Origin: Sphingobacteriia bacterium
Lineage (GTDB): Bacteria > Bacteroidota > Bacteroidia > Chitinophagales > Chitinophagaceae
DNA length: 64,000 nucleotides
Assembly (NCBI GenBank): GCA_947452295.1
Contig: CANGCK010000014.1
Coordinates: forward strand, 1 to 64,000
Reading direction: 5' to 3'
A program made the translations under genes and the position numbers. Below the pieces are notes generated by a model. The model was not told the origin of the DNA, did no database searches, and saw nothing but the letters and a program-made list of their open reading frames with translations. Positions 36,044 to 46,400 of the stretch are shown here, one piece after another (position 1 is the first letter of the stretch; each line of letters starts with the position of its first letter).

Positions 36044-36994
36044 ATGAAAATATTATGTATTGGTGAAGCTTTGATTGATATGATATGTACCGATAAAGGT
36101 AAATCATTATCAGCTGGCAATCATTTTCTAAAAAAACCTGGAGGTGCACCTACAAATGTTGCCGCAGCAATAGCAGCTTTGGGTGGCACTGTTGATTTGG
36201 CTGCTAAAGTTGGCAACGACCCCTTTGGCAAACAATTAATAGACGTTATGAATGGTTTTGGTGTTGGCACCGATTTTATGCTTACCGACAAACAATATTT
36301 TACCACATTTGCATTTGTGTCTTTGATGGAAAATGGCGAACGCGATTTTGTATTTAACCGCGGAGCCGATGGTTATCTTACCAAAGAAGAAGTTGATGCG
36401 ATTGATTTAAACGAGGTGACCATCATTCACTTTGGTTCTGCAACAGGTTTTCTACCAGGACCTTTACAAGAAGCTTATTTGCATTTGTTACATAAAGCGA
36501 TTCGCCTCAATATATCTGTAAGCTTCGATCCAAACTATCGTCATTTATTATTTCCCAATAATACCCAAACTTTTATAGACCAATCGTGGAACTTTTTACA
36601 ACATTGCAACTTTTTTAAAGTGAGTGACGAAGAAGCAATGCTCATCACCCAAACCAACCATTTAGAGAAAGCTACTGAAATACTTCTTCAAAAAACAACT
36701 GCTGTTTTTGCGATTACCCTCGGAAAAGAAGGTACATTATTGGGTATTAATGGAGAGCAGCATATTATTGAAAGTATACCCATCACGCCTATCGATACAA
36801 CAGGTGCCGGAGATGCTTTCGTGGGCGCAATGCTTTATCAATTAAGCCATAGAAGTAAAGCACAGATTAATGAATTAAATCCAAGCGATTGGAGAAGATT
36901 TATTGCCAATGCCAATAAAGCAGGTGCACGTACATGCGAATACCTTGGCGCAATGGAGGCCTTTGCCCACTTAAACAATCAAATATTTAATTAA
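36044..36994 (+). CDS. Fructokinase (PfkB family carbohydrate kinase)
   Basis: A 316-residue ribokinase-fold kinase. The N-terminal GEALIDMI and GGAPTNVAAAIAALGG are substrate-binding signatures. DTTGAGDAFVGAMLY is the second PfkB signature with the catalytic aspartate (GAGD) near residue 257. It should phosphorylate fructose released by the neighbouring amylosucrase. The gene lies 137 bp after the permease gene and 21 bp before the amylosucrase gene. Confidence 0.88.
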   Translation: MKILCIGEALIDMICTDKGKSLSAGNHFLKKPGGAPTNVAAAIAALGGTVDLAAKVGNDPFGKQLIDVMNGFGVGTDFMLTDKQYFTTFAFVSLMENGERDFVFNRGADGYLTKEEVDAIDLNEVTIIHFGSATGFLPGPLQEAYLHLLHKAIRLNISVSFDPNYRHLLFPNNTQTFIDQSWNFLQHCNFFKVSDEEAMLITQTNHLEKATEILLQKTTAVFAITLGKEGTLLGINGEQHIIESIPITPIDTTGAGDAFVGAMLYQLSHRSKAQINELNPSDWRRFIANANKAGARTCEYLGAMEAFAHLNNQIFN

Positions 36995-37015
36995 CGTTTT
37001 CAATTTTCGAACAAA

Positions 37016-38965
37016 GTGTACTCAATCAATCTGCAAGAACAAATAGATATTACTTGCAACAAGTATCAATTAAACACCAAAGGAACTGATCAAGCATTTT
37101 ACAATCGACTCATTGCGAACATCTCTACCCTAGGCCATTTATTCGCCGAAATTTATGAACACCATCCGGCATGCATACCTAAATTTATTGCATTAATAGA
37201 CATGCTTGTTCGTGTACACAAAGAAAGACCTGGAACATTAAAGGAGAAAGATACATACAAACTTTCACAGGGAAATTGGGTATTGAGCAATCAAATTACT
37301 GGAATGAGTTTGTATGTAGACCGCTTTTGTGGAACTTTGAATAATTTGCCAACTAAACTTGATTACCTTAAAAACTTAGGTATAAATTTTTTACACCTAA
37401 TGCCAGTATTCGAAAGCCCACTTGGCGAAAGCGATGGTGGTTACGCTGTTGCTGATTTCAGAAAAGTAGATGAACGCTTTGGCACCATCGATGACCTAAG
37501 ATCTGTTCAACAACAAATGCAATCAGAAGATATGTATTTGATGATTGACATCGTTTTAAATCATACATCTCATCACCACGAATGGGCGAAAAAAGCAAAA
37601 GCAGGCGAAGCTGTTTATCAAGATTATTTTTATATGTTTGATGATCGTTACTTACCCGATCAGTTTGAACATTCCATGCCCGAAATTTTTCCTGAAAGTG
37701 CACCAGGAAGTTTTTCATATGTACCTGAATGTAATAAGTGGGTTATGAGTGTATTTCATCATTACCAGTGGGATTTAAATTATACCAATCCGGCTGTATT
37801 TAATGAGATGCTCGAAAACATTTTCTTTTATGCCAATTTAGGAGTAGATATTTTACGAATAGATGCACCTGCTTTTATTTGGAAACAGTTGGGTACTACA
37901 TGTCAAAATTTACCACAAGCGCATAGGCTCCTTCGTTTAATTAAACAGTGTGTAATGATTGCTGCTCCTGGAATGGCATTATTGGGTGAAGCAATTGTAG
38001 CCCCCAAAGAAATTATGAAATACTTTGGCACTAACGAGTTCACTGCCAAAGAATGTGATGTTGCATACAATGCTACCCAAATGGCTTTGCAATGGGACGC
38101 GCTGGCAACCGCCGATACAAGGGTAATGCTCGCAGCGCAACATGAACTTCTTCAAAAACCATTTGGCACTACCTGGATTACTTATACTCGATGTCACGAT
38201 GATATTGGTTTAGGATATGATGATAGCATGATTGCAGCTGCTGGATTTGACCCCTATCATCATAGAAAATTTTTGAAAGAGTACTATGCCGGCTCGCATG
38301 AAATGTCTGTTGCAAATGGCGCTTTGTTTTCTGTAAATCCAAAAACACAAGATGCTCGCATCAGCGGCACCCTTGCCTCCCTGTGCGGTTTAGAAAGAGC
38401 AATACAACACAATGACGAGAATGCAATACAACAATCTATTGCAAAAATTATTTTAATGCAGGCGCAAAGCATGTTTTTAGGTGGGATTCCAATGATTTTT
38501 TATGGAGATGAAGTTGGCTATACCAACGATTATTCTTTTCAACAAGACCCAGGCAAAAGTTATGATAACCGATGGATGAATCGCCCCATTATTGATTGGG
38601 ATAAAAACAATAAAATCTATTTAGACAATACAGTTGAACAACAAATTTTTACTGCTACTCTACAACTCATTCAACTCAGAAAAAAAATATTTCTTTTTGG
38701 CGATTATAAAAACATCACTTGGCTTACCCCACACAATATTCATGTTGCCGGTTTTGTAAGAGCATACGAAAACAAAAAAGTTTATTGTCTATTTAATTTT
38801 AATAAACAAGCTTCCTATCTAACCTGGTATATTTTTAAAGAACATGGTCATCATCCTGCAGAACTTTTTGACCACTGGTTAGGTTCAAAACATACGGTAG
38901 GGCCCGATAACGAATATTTCATCATGGAGCCCTACCAGTTTTGTATTTTAGAAGCAGTTGTTTAG
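37016..38965 (+). CDS. Amylosucrase (GH13 family)
   Basis: A 649-residue enzyme moving glucose from sucrose onto an alpha-1,4-glucan and releasing fructose. It aligns by eye along its length with Neisseria amylosucrase: LGVDILRIDAPAFIWKQLGT holds nucleophile Asp283, LLGEAIV acid/base Glu325, and CHDDIGLGYDD Asp395. The specific N-terminal helical domain (residues 1 to about 90) precedes the barrel, and the DLNYTNPAVF segment is family-typical. The start is GTG at 37016, since no ATG fits. There is no signal peptide, so it is cytosolic. Third gene of the sucrose cluster. Confidence 0.92.
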   Translation: MYSINLQEQIDITCNKYQLNTKGTDQAFYNRLIANISTLGHLFAEIYEHHPACIPKFIALIDMLVRVHKERPGTLKEKDTYKLSQGNWVLSNQITGMSLYVDRFCGTLNNLPTKLDYLKNLGINFLHLMPVFESPLGESDGGYAVADFRKVDERFGTIDDLRSVQQQMQSEDMYLMIDIVLNHTSHHHEWAKKAKAGEAVYQDYFYMFDDRYLPDQFEHSMPEIFPESAPGSFSYVPECNKWVMSVFHHYQWDLNYTNPAVFNEMLENIFFYANLGVDILRIDAPAFIWKQLGTTCQNLPQAHRLLRLIKQCVMIAAPGMALLGEAIVAPKEIMKYFGTNEFTAKECDVAYNATQMALQWDALATADTRVMLAAQHELLQKPFGTTWITYTRCHDDIGLGYDDSMIAAAGFDPYHHRKFLKEYYAGSHEMSVANGALFSVNPKTQDARISGTLASLCGLERAIQHNDENAIQQSIAKIILMQAQSMFLGGIPMIFYGDEVGYTNDYSFQQDPGKSYDNRWMNRPIIDWDKNNKIYLDNTVEQQIFTATLQLIQLRKKIFLFGDYKNITWLTPHNIHVAGFVRAYENKKVYCLFNFNKQASYLTWYIFKEHGHHPAELFDHWLGSKHTVGPDNEYFIMEPYQFCILEAVV

Positions 38966-38993
38966 TAGTATAGAATTTATAATTTTATACTAC
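38965..38993. terminator. Bidirectional terminator between amylosucrase and OMP gene
   Basis: GTAGTATA (38965-38972) pairs with TATACTAC (38986-38993). Pairing continues inward through a G-T wobble and AATT/AATT to a three-base loop (13 pairs in all). It covers the last base of the amylosucrase stop and the last codons of the convergent gene. Confidence 0.65.
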
Positions 38994-40059
38994 AACCTAT
39001 ATTGATTAAATAGTCGGCAAATGCTGCATCACCCTGTGCATAAACTCCGGTAAGATTGGTTCTGATTTTATCGGGTACACTCTGTGTTCTATTACGTGTG
39101 ATCGCTATAGGTAAATAGGCATAAATATTCATTTTTTTAAACATGTAGTTTACCCCAGGCTCTGCAGTTAATATTTTACCTGGTCGTCTAAATCCTTCAC
39201 TACCACCAATTAAATCATTAACCGGTATACACTCATAACGAAGTCCGCCAGATAATGTCCAATTATTTACTTTATAATTTACTCCTCCTCTTAATAAATA
39301 TTGATCCGGAACACTCATCAAATCAGAAGTATAAGAAATAGCTGCAGCTGTTGGAGTAACTCCTCTTGCAGTAGACACCCCATTTTGTTCTCTTGGATTA
39401 ATTAAATAGTAGGCATTGCCATATAAATTTAATTTATGTGACATTTCATAGTACAAATTCATTTCTGCAGTAATGCCTGTGCCACCATCACCTAATTGTA
39501 TAGATTGGTCTACAGGCCCTGAAATAGTTGTACCAGTTGAAGTATAAAATCGATCGGTATATTTATAATCTCCAGTAGCCAACTTTATGCCCATTCCTGC
39601 CTGAACAGTAAATTTCTTAAACTTAGCTGGATCTGTTAACCAAACATAACCAGCCACTCTGATATCGCCCAAACCGAAAGACTTTGTAGTATGTCTGGCA
39701 GTTCCGCCATGTTCATACAATGATGACCGTGTATTGGCAATAATAGGTACATATACAGACATACTCCATCTTTTATTCAATACCTTGGTTAATCCCAAGT
39801 CTGTACTAAAAGAATGATTAATTACTTGAGTGCCTAATTCAACCCTTTGTTTCTGTTCTACAGTTCCAACAAAATGTCTGAATGAATTAAAATATCTTGT
39901 ATTAATGCTCAATGTAAATCCAGTAGTATCATATTGATTCCCATGATGCATCATTCCACAAGAAGGTCCACCTGCACCTCTTACAGCCACACAGCCTTGT
40001 GCATTTATATTAGTGTTTAGGCAAAAAACTGTTAATAGAAGTATTGAAAAATATTTCAT
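38977..40059 (-). CDS. Outer-membrane-type beta-barrel protein, unknown cargo
   Basis: A 360-residue exported protein with signal peptide MKYFSILLLTVFCLNTNINAQ. The mature N-terminus is odd: CVAVRGAGGPSCGMMHHG, rich in Cys, Met and His, which could bind metal. The remainder shows alternating strands with amphipathic pattern and the C-terminal ending IGCSIKL, consistent with a beta barrel of the transporter/meta-pathway type. The frame is open ten codons further upstream, but the ATG at 40059 directly precedes the signal peptide. It is 152 bp downstream of the haloperoxidase-like gene on the same strand, a likely functional pair. Confidence 0.65.
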   Translation of the reverse strand: MKYFSILLLTVFCLNTNINAQGCVAVRGAGGPSCGMMHHGNQYDTTGFTLSINTRYFNSFRHFVGTVEQKQRVELGTQVINHSFSTDLGLTKVLNKRWSMSVYVPIIANTRSSLYEHGGTARHTTKSFGLGDIRVAGYVWLTDPAKFKKFTVQAGMGIKLATGDYKYTDRFYTSTGTTISGPVDQSIQLGDGGTGITAEMNLYYEMSHKLNLYGNAYYLINPREQNGVSTARGVTPTAAAISYTSDLMSVPDQYLLRGGVNYKVNNWTLSGGLRYECIPVNDLIGGSEGFRRPGKILTAEPGVNYMFKKMNIYAYLPIAITRNRTQSVPDKIRTNLTGVYAQGDAAFADYLINIGCSIKL

Positions 40060-40211
40060 GTGTTTATTTTTATTGATTTTATTTGTCACAAGGAATAAGC
40101 CTGATAAACATTTCGCGTGGTATACAAACCTTGCTTATGGCTATTTCATGTTTATAATTATTTTGATAACTTGAATAAAAAGATGTTACTTATTAATTTT
40201 TTGATAAATAA

Positions 40212-41546
40212 CTAGTTTTCCTGTTTTTTCATCTTTAATCGTGTTGCAATCATTCCACCAACTTTTCGTCCAATATCGGTACTGATAATACAAGAGTTAT
40301 GGAAATGCAAACCACCATAAAAACGAGCCCAGTTGTTTTCTTCTGCAGCGTGCCTAAATGATTTGAATGAGCGGCTTTTGATACCAAATTCAATCTCGGT
40401 AGAGTCGGTATATTGAAAGTTATCGCCAAATACACTTGTAAGGGCTTCAGCAGCTGATGAAGAAATAGTTGAATGTCCGCATGTGTATTCAGGAAAAGCC
40501 GGTGTTTGTAAGTATGGTCTCCAATTAGCATCGATGTATTTATTGATTACTGACTCAGGACGAATGGTGTTGTACTTATATTTTACATACCAACATTCAA
40601 TAAATGCATCAAAAAGTGCGATGGCCGTTTTAGCGGTAGCATATACAGTAGTGGCATAATCGGCTTTTGCTTTTTGTGCAGCAATTCCTACCACACTCAT
40701 CCAATGACCGGGAGGGGAAAATTTTTTACTCCCAAACATAACATGCCCAGTTACATTCATTTTAAACGGATTATCGTCCCAAAATTCAGCCATATGTTTT
40801 TGCGCTGGTGTAAGACTATCAATAGCATTTTTAATAGCCAACACTTCATGGTAATATTTGCTGGTTTTGTCGGTAATATTAAATGCTGGAGGCGGAGCGG
40901 GTTGAAAAATACCAGCACTATCTATTACCATTGGCCTTATTTCCATCCAATGTGGTTCGGCAGCAGAGGCATACATAGGTGGTGTAGGAACCCATCTTCC
41001 CGGAATATCTTTTACAGTATATTTTTCGGCGCCCCTGGTTTGCAAATAATTATCTTTCTTGCTCCAGCGAATAATTTCTCTCCCAACACTGTCTGCAAAA
41101 AAACGAGAAGCTGCTTCTACTTTACTACTCAAACCTTGGTGTTTGGCCAATTGTATGATGCTATCGCGATAAATATTCATACTGCCCTCCGGAAAGGTAA
41201 CTGCCTCCCCTACTTTTATATACGCCAAAAGAGCAGCCAATTCAACATCGACCTCATTGGTAATTGCAGGTGCATGAACAGTACTTAACCCATTTAATTG
41301 CCCACCCAATGACTGATATTGTTGAGGATAGGCCGCTGCAATAACTTCATAGGCTGCAATTGCTGCATAAACATAATTTCGAGATGCAACCATCGGAGGA
41401 AAATTATTCCCCATCACAACCGTGTTTAGTTCATGCACAGTATTACTAAACAAAGCTGGACTATGTAAAAATGTTTTGTATTCGTTATTTGGCTTACAAG
41501 CAAATAAAATTAATGCCATTGATAGGCCAAGAATATATTTTTTCAT
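40212..41546 (-). CDS. Vanadium-dependent haloperoxidase / PAP2-like lipoprotein
   Basis: A 444-residue protein with lipoprotein signal MKKYILGLSMALILFAC. The C-terminal third carries the vanadate/phosphate-binding pattern: PEYTCGHSTISSSAAEAL (motif P-x-x-x-x-G-H-S) and RFYGGLHFHNSCIISTDIGR (motif with Arg-x-x-x-x-x-His and Asp). These match bacterial vanadium-chloroperoxidase-related proteins, although many act as acid phosphatases. Upstream of the signal, 20 more codons are open; the ATG at 41546 is chosen because it starts the signal peptide. Activity cannot be decided from sequence. Confidence 0.85.
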   Translation of the reverse strand: MKKYILGLSMALILFACKPNNEYKTFLHSPALFSNTVHELNTVVMGNNFPPMVASRNYVYAAIAAYEVIAAAYPQQYQSLGGQLNGLSTVHAPAITNEVDVELAALLAYIKVGEAVTFPEGSMNIYRDSIIQLAKHQGLSSKVEAASRFFADSVGREIIRWSKKDNYLQTRGAEKYTVKDIPGRWVPTPPMYASAAEPHWMEIRPMVIDSAGIFQPAPPPAFNITDKTSKYYHEVLAIKNAIDSLTPAQKHMAEFWDDNPFKMNVTGHVMFGSKKFSPPGHWMSVVGIAAQKAKADYATTVYATAKTAIALFDAFIECWYVKYKYNTIRPESVINKYIDANWRPYLQTPAFPEYTCGHSTISSSAAEALTSVFGDNFQYTDSTEIEFGIKSRSFKSFRHAAEENNWARFYGGLHFHNSCIISTDIGRKVGGMIATRLKMKKQEN

Positions 41547-41720
41547 TTGAGTATCTTTTATGTGTCTGCTAAGTGGCATTATTTTAGTTACATGTAATAA
41601 AAACAATAATAAACTTAGTTGATATTCAACACTAGAAAATGCGCTTTGAATACACTAAATAAATATTACAGCACTAAAAAACCAGTACCAGCTATTAGAA
41701 AAATGATCAATAGTATTAGG

Positions 41721-42278
41721 CTAGGCCTGAGGAGGGAACTCTACTAACCGAGAATAGTCTGCACCCAATAAGTTACGCACCAAAGGCCGTTTTAAGCTTA
41801 CAGTAAATACACCACTAAACTGCCAGGAAAAGAAATGATCTTCTGTAAAATCCTGAACGGAAAACTTTGTGGCATGAGGGTGAGTGTTATTGTTCTTTTT
41901 GGTAGTTGTATTGGAAACAAAATCATTGGCTAAACGAAAGAAATCATCACGAGCACTTCGTATACCGGCTTTTTCAGCGTTTGGCATACACAATAACTCT
42001 AAAGAATCCTTGAAAAAACGACGTTTTACATAAGAATAAGCAACTCCGTTTATTTCAATATTGCCGTTGACTCTCTCATATTTTTCCGAGTTAGTTCCGT
42101 AGGGTAATACCGCTGGTACTTTAATATGCAAAAGTGTAGATTCGTCATAAAGATCCTGATCTAATTCTGCAATAAGATTTTCCTCTGCTTTTGTCTCTAA
42201 ATAATCAGACAGCATTCTGTATCCGCCGAAGTTAAAAAGCAGAATAGCAAGCATCAGTATGGACAAAGCATTTTTCAC
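41721..42278 (-). CDS. Membrane-anchored protein of unknown function
   Basis: A 185-residue protein beginning with one hydrophobic helix (KNALSILMLAILLFNFGGYRML). The remainder looks soluble and periplasmic, with a strand-rich middle (VNGNIEINGVAYSYVKRRFFKDSLELLCMP) and an Asn/Lys/Thr linker. No family recognised. It stands alone on the minus strand between longer intergenic gaps. Confidence 0.6.
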   Translation of the reverse strand: MKNALSILMLAILLFNFGGYRMLSDYLETKAEENLIAELDQDLYDESTLLHIKVPAVLPYGTNSEKYERVNGNIEINGVAYSYVKRRFFKDSLELLCMPNAEKAGIRSARDDFFRLANDFVSNTTTKKNNNTHPHATKFSVQDFTEDHFFSWQFSGVFTVSLKRPLVRNLLGADYSRLVEFPPQA

Positions 42279-42546
42279 CTAAATCGAAAATAATAAATAT
42301 TTTTAGACTAGAAAAGTTTTCATGTGGGTTCTCCTGCATAAAATAGCAAGTTTATGCAACAAAACCCGAATTATTGCAATTGAACACTCTTTTCCATCTA
42401 TTGAAGCAGCTTTAGATGAAGTTGGATTAAGTAGGCTTTCTGGTGGAATATAATTTACGGAGGCATTAAAAAAGTAAAGGTCAAGGAAAAAAATCGGAAC
42501 TTTGTATAATACTTTTATTAAATAATTTAAATTACAATTAGTCATA
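42279..42546. other. Intergenic region with a weak 43-codon frame
   Basis: 268 bp. A plus-strand frame 42322-42453 (ATG to TAA) reads MWVLLHKIASLCNKTRIIAI then EHSFPSIEAALDEVG, with protein-like composition. It may be a remnant or a small protein. The minus-strand frame over the same region has no protein-like features. Confidence 0.3.
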
Positions 42547-43467
42547 ATGAAAAAAATATATTTAGCATCCGCACTACTTATTGTGATTTTAGGTGTTTAC
42601 TTGTTACCCAATGAAAAGAAAGTTACACAATACGCAGTAGCAAATTGTGCTATGGATGCAGTGCTTAGAAATATTGGTACACCAACTAATTGGACAAAAT
42701 GGTGGCCTGGAAAACAAGTAAATGATAGCACGTACACTTTATTAGCTAAGCATATTATTGTTAGAGATATTTTAGTTAACGGATTCAATGCTACAGTTGA
42801 AAACAGTAAAACCAATACTACTTTAAACTTTCAATATATTCCCATAACCACCATAAAATCAAAATTCGAATTGACCAGTATTTATCATTTTTCGTCAAAT
42901 CCATTCAGAAAAATGTATGAATATATTGTCTATCTAAATGAAAAAAATGAGCAAAAATACTTATTGGCAGCAATAGAAAACCATTTTAATTCTATAGAAA
43001 AGGTATACGGATTTAATATTAAAGAAGATAGAGTAAAGCATGCATTTCTAATGACAGCAAAAAAAGTAAATGCGACCTATCCTACAATGGAAGAAGTATA
43101 TGCCTTAATTAGTGAGCTTAAGCAATACATTAAAAGTAAGAATGGTATTGAAAAAGATTTTCCATTATTTAATGTTGTGCCCTTAAACGCTAATCAATTT
43201 GAATATATGGTTGCCATTCCAATAAATGGAGAAATTGCTGCAACTAATAAATTCATTATGAAAAGAATGATACTTGGCAATATACTTGTAGCAGATGTAA
43301 AAGGAGGCAATGCTAATATTGAATTGTGCAAAATCGAATTAGAAAACTATTTACGAGACCATAGGAAAATATCACCGGCGATGCCTTTTCAACAACTTAT
43401 TACAAATAGATTAACAATAAAAGACAGTTCTAAATGGGTAACAACATGGAATTATCCCATATTTTAG
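42547..43467 (+). CDS. Unknown protein, single membrane helix plus SRPBCC/effector-binding-like domains
   Basis: A 306-residue protein with an N-terminal helix (MKKIYLASALLIVILGVYLL). Residues about 30-150 resemble a polyketide-cyclase/START-like fold: VANCAMDAVLRNIGTPTNWTKWWPG, then strand segments. Residues about 155-300 resemble a GyrI-like effector-binding domain (FPLFNVVPLNANQFEYMVAIP). The domain calls are by pattern only. It may sense or bind a small hydrophobic ligand. Its stop is 6 bp from the convergent VCBS gene. Confidence 0.6.
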   Translation: MKKIYLASALLIVILGVYLLPNEKKVTQYAVANCAMDAVLRNIGTPTNWTKWWPGKQVNDSTYTLLAKHIIVRDILVNGFNATVENSKTNTTLNFQYIPITTIKSKFELTSIYHFSSNPFRKMYEYIVYLNEKNEQKYLLAAIENHFNSIEKVYGFNIKEDRVKHAFLMTAKKVNATYPTMEEVYALISELKQYIKSKNGIEKDFPLFNVVPLNANQFEYMVAIPINGEIAATNKFIMKRMILGNILVADVKGGNANIELCKIELENYLRDHRKISPAMPFQQLITNRLTIKDSSKWVTTWNYPIF

Positions 43468-43473
43468 TTGCTG

Positions 43474-46400
43474 TTAAAACTTTACCAACATTGCTTTAGC
43501 ATTATTGCGTATGATGAGATATGCTTTAGTTTGATTTAAATGTATTGGCATTAATTGATTAACCTGACCTTGAACATGCATTCCACTAAATGATTGAATC
43601 GTTTTACTATGCTGGTTTTCCAACTGAATAAAAGTTCCAAAATCAGCATCTTGTCTCCCTAATTCAACATTATAGTTGTAATAATTACCCATTAAGAGTA
43701 CTAAAGGTAAGTCACTATGAGATTGCGTTACCTGCAGGGCTTTTTTATAGGTAGTAAACTGTGCTTCGTACGGAAGCGGTATTTGTGAAAAATTCATTTT
43801 CCCATCATTGATTAAAACTACATTTTCAAAACAATCTGCCGTTAATTTTAATGCTTTATTGAGTTTGCTTTTACCAAACAAATCCTGCAAAGATGCTTTT
43901 GCAAAATTTTCTGCATACAAATATTTTTTCTTCAATAATGGCATTTGTTTTTCTAACTGTATTTTGCTAGAAAAAGGCGTTTCAATTCCTCCTACATAAT
44001 AAGTCATAATCTGTTCAATTCTACCATTGTCATCAAAGTCGTTGATGTACATAGTAACTGGTTTGTTGGGACTTGCCTTTAAACGACTATTTAATCCTAA
44101 ATTACCGGCAATAATATCTAAATCGCCATCATTATCAATATCTAAAGGATAAGCAAACTGCCACCATCCATGTTGTTTGGTTATATTATTGGGAATAAAT
44201 TTATTGCCATCTTTAACAAACAATTCAATACCACCCCAATCAAATGTTAGTAACAAATCATTTTGATGGTCATTATTTAAATCAATCCATTTTGCAGATG
44301 TAATCATCCCTGGTGTAACGAGCGCAGGTGCATATTCTTTTGTAACATCTTTAAAATGACCAGTTCCATCGTTTTGTAAAAGGTATGATCTTGGCGAAAT
44401 TCCATACTGCCAAGGAACAGCTCTGCCGGCTATAAATAAATCCGGAAATCCATCTCCATTAAAATCGTTAACTGCAACCTGACTTTGTGTTACATAAATA
44501 TCTGCAAATGCATCTTTAAGTCTTGTTAAATTCCCTTTCCCATCATTTAAATACAACAGTGGCAGCAAATGCTCATCCGCTCCATAATATTCATTGCCGC
44601 CAGTAGCAATCACCAAATCTACATTAGAATCATTGTTAACATCTACCCATTGAGCATCTACATGTTCCCACATCGAGTCGGTTTTTAATGCAGGTTGACT
44701 GAGCGCTACAAAACGATTGTTTTTTTGTTGAATATATACAACAGGGTGATTACCCTTTGAAGCGCCAATAAAAATATCTTCTAATCCATCGTGATTAATA
44801 TCTGCAACTGCTGTGGCTGGCCCTTCACTAGCATTCATGTGCGGAATTAATGGTTCTCTATCAAACTCATTAAACGGATTTTCTTTGTGCTCATAATCAA
44901 TACCCGAAGCAATTGTAATGTCTTCCCAACTAGCTATTTTGTTTTTAGTATCAGTAATTTTACTAGTAAATATTTTATAATCTAATTGTGGAAGCGTTGC
45001 ATCATACTTTATCGTTTGTGTTGTGTTAGTAATTAACTCGATTTTTTGAAAACGATTGTTGGGCCAAATTAAATAAGTGGAATCTACTATAATATTATTC
45101 AACCCAACTAATAAGGGCTCATCCATACTAGATAAAAAACCATGCACAGGATTCTTTTCATATAAATACCTTTTTTCTTTCGAAAATACAACCAGCTTGG
45201 TACCGATAGCATTTGTGTTATTTGGAAATCCCTTGGGATTAATTTTTACAAAACTTGATTGTTGATTGGTATTGTTTCGGTAAATCATTACCGGGTCATT
45301 GATATTATTCACCACAATGTCTAAATCACCATCATTGTCTAAATCCGCATAAGCAGCACCATTTGAAAACGTTAATGAATTGTTTGAAATACTATCGGTA
45401 TAATTAGAAAATTTTGCATTTCCTTCATTGATAAAAAATTGATTGGGTATTTTAATCTCCGGAAATTTATTAATTAGTGTTAAGTCTTTATTTTGTAATG
45501 TATTACTGGCTAATTTTTGTTGAATTTCTCCACCAGAAACAAAATTAATATAATCGATGTCGTTCATTCTTTTGGGGATTCCATTGGAAATAAACAAGTC
45601 TTTTTTTCCATCATTGTTAAAATCCATCCATAAAGCTGCCCAACTCCAATCGGTAGAATAAATGCCTGCATACTGACCAATTTCACTAAACAATCCATTG
45701 CGTCTGTTAAGCTGTAAATTGTTTCGAGCATACTGGTATGAATAGCCGTATGCTAATTTATGTTGAAAGATATTATAATCATCTTCAGAAATAGAGCGCT
45801 TTAACATATAAGACTCATAAGGAAGCATATCCATAGAAATGATATCCGGAAATGCATCATTGTTAATATCAGCAGCATCTACGCCCATACTAAATTGACT
45901 AGTATGCATTAACTGATGCTCACTCTCATCTTTAAAACTGCCATTTTTTTGATTGATGTATAAATAATCATTTTCATGAAAATCATTTCCCACATATATA
46001 TCAGGCCATCCGTCCATATTTATATCCGAAACAACCACACCTAATCCATAGCCAATTTTACTAGAATGAATACCTGAAGACTTTGTAACATCAATAAATT
46101 GATTGTTGTCGTTTCTATACAACCGATGTCCGGCTAATGAATCGAACGTGTTCAAGAATAAAGTTCGTGGGGCATAATTTCCATCATGGTTTACAGAATG
46201 GTTCAATAAAAACATGTCTAAGTCGCCATCCATATCATAATCTGTAAATACAGCTTGGGTACTAAATCCTGAGAAATCTAATCCAAACTTATGAGCCTCT
46301 TCTTTAAATTGAGGAGTCCCTTTTTCATTTATTCCTTGATTTATGAATAGTTGATTTTTCCCTTTTAAAATTTTATAGTTACCTACTCTACAAATATAGA

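Noticed and set aside
40674-41288. 204-codon plus-strand frame opposite the haloperoxidase-like gene
   Set aside because: Composition is that of an antisense shadow; the opposite frame has signal peptide and active-site motifs.
42303-42545. 80-codon minus-strand frame
   Set aside because: No recognisable signal or domain, and the plus strand of the same DNA reads more like protein.
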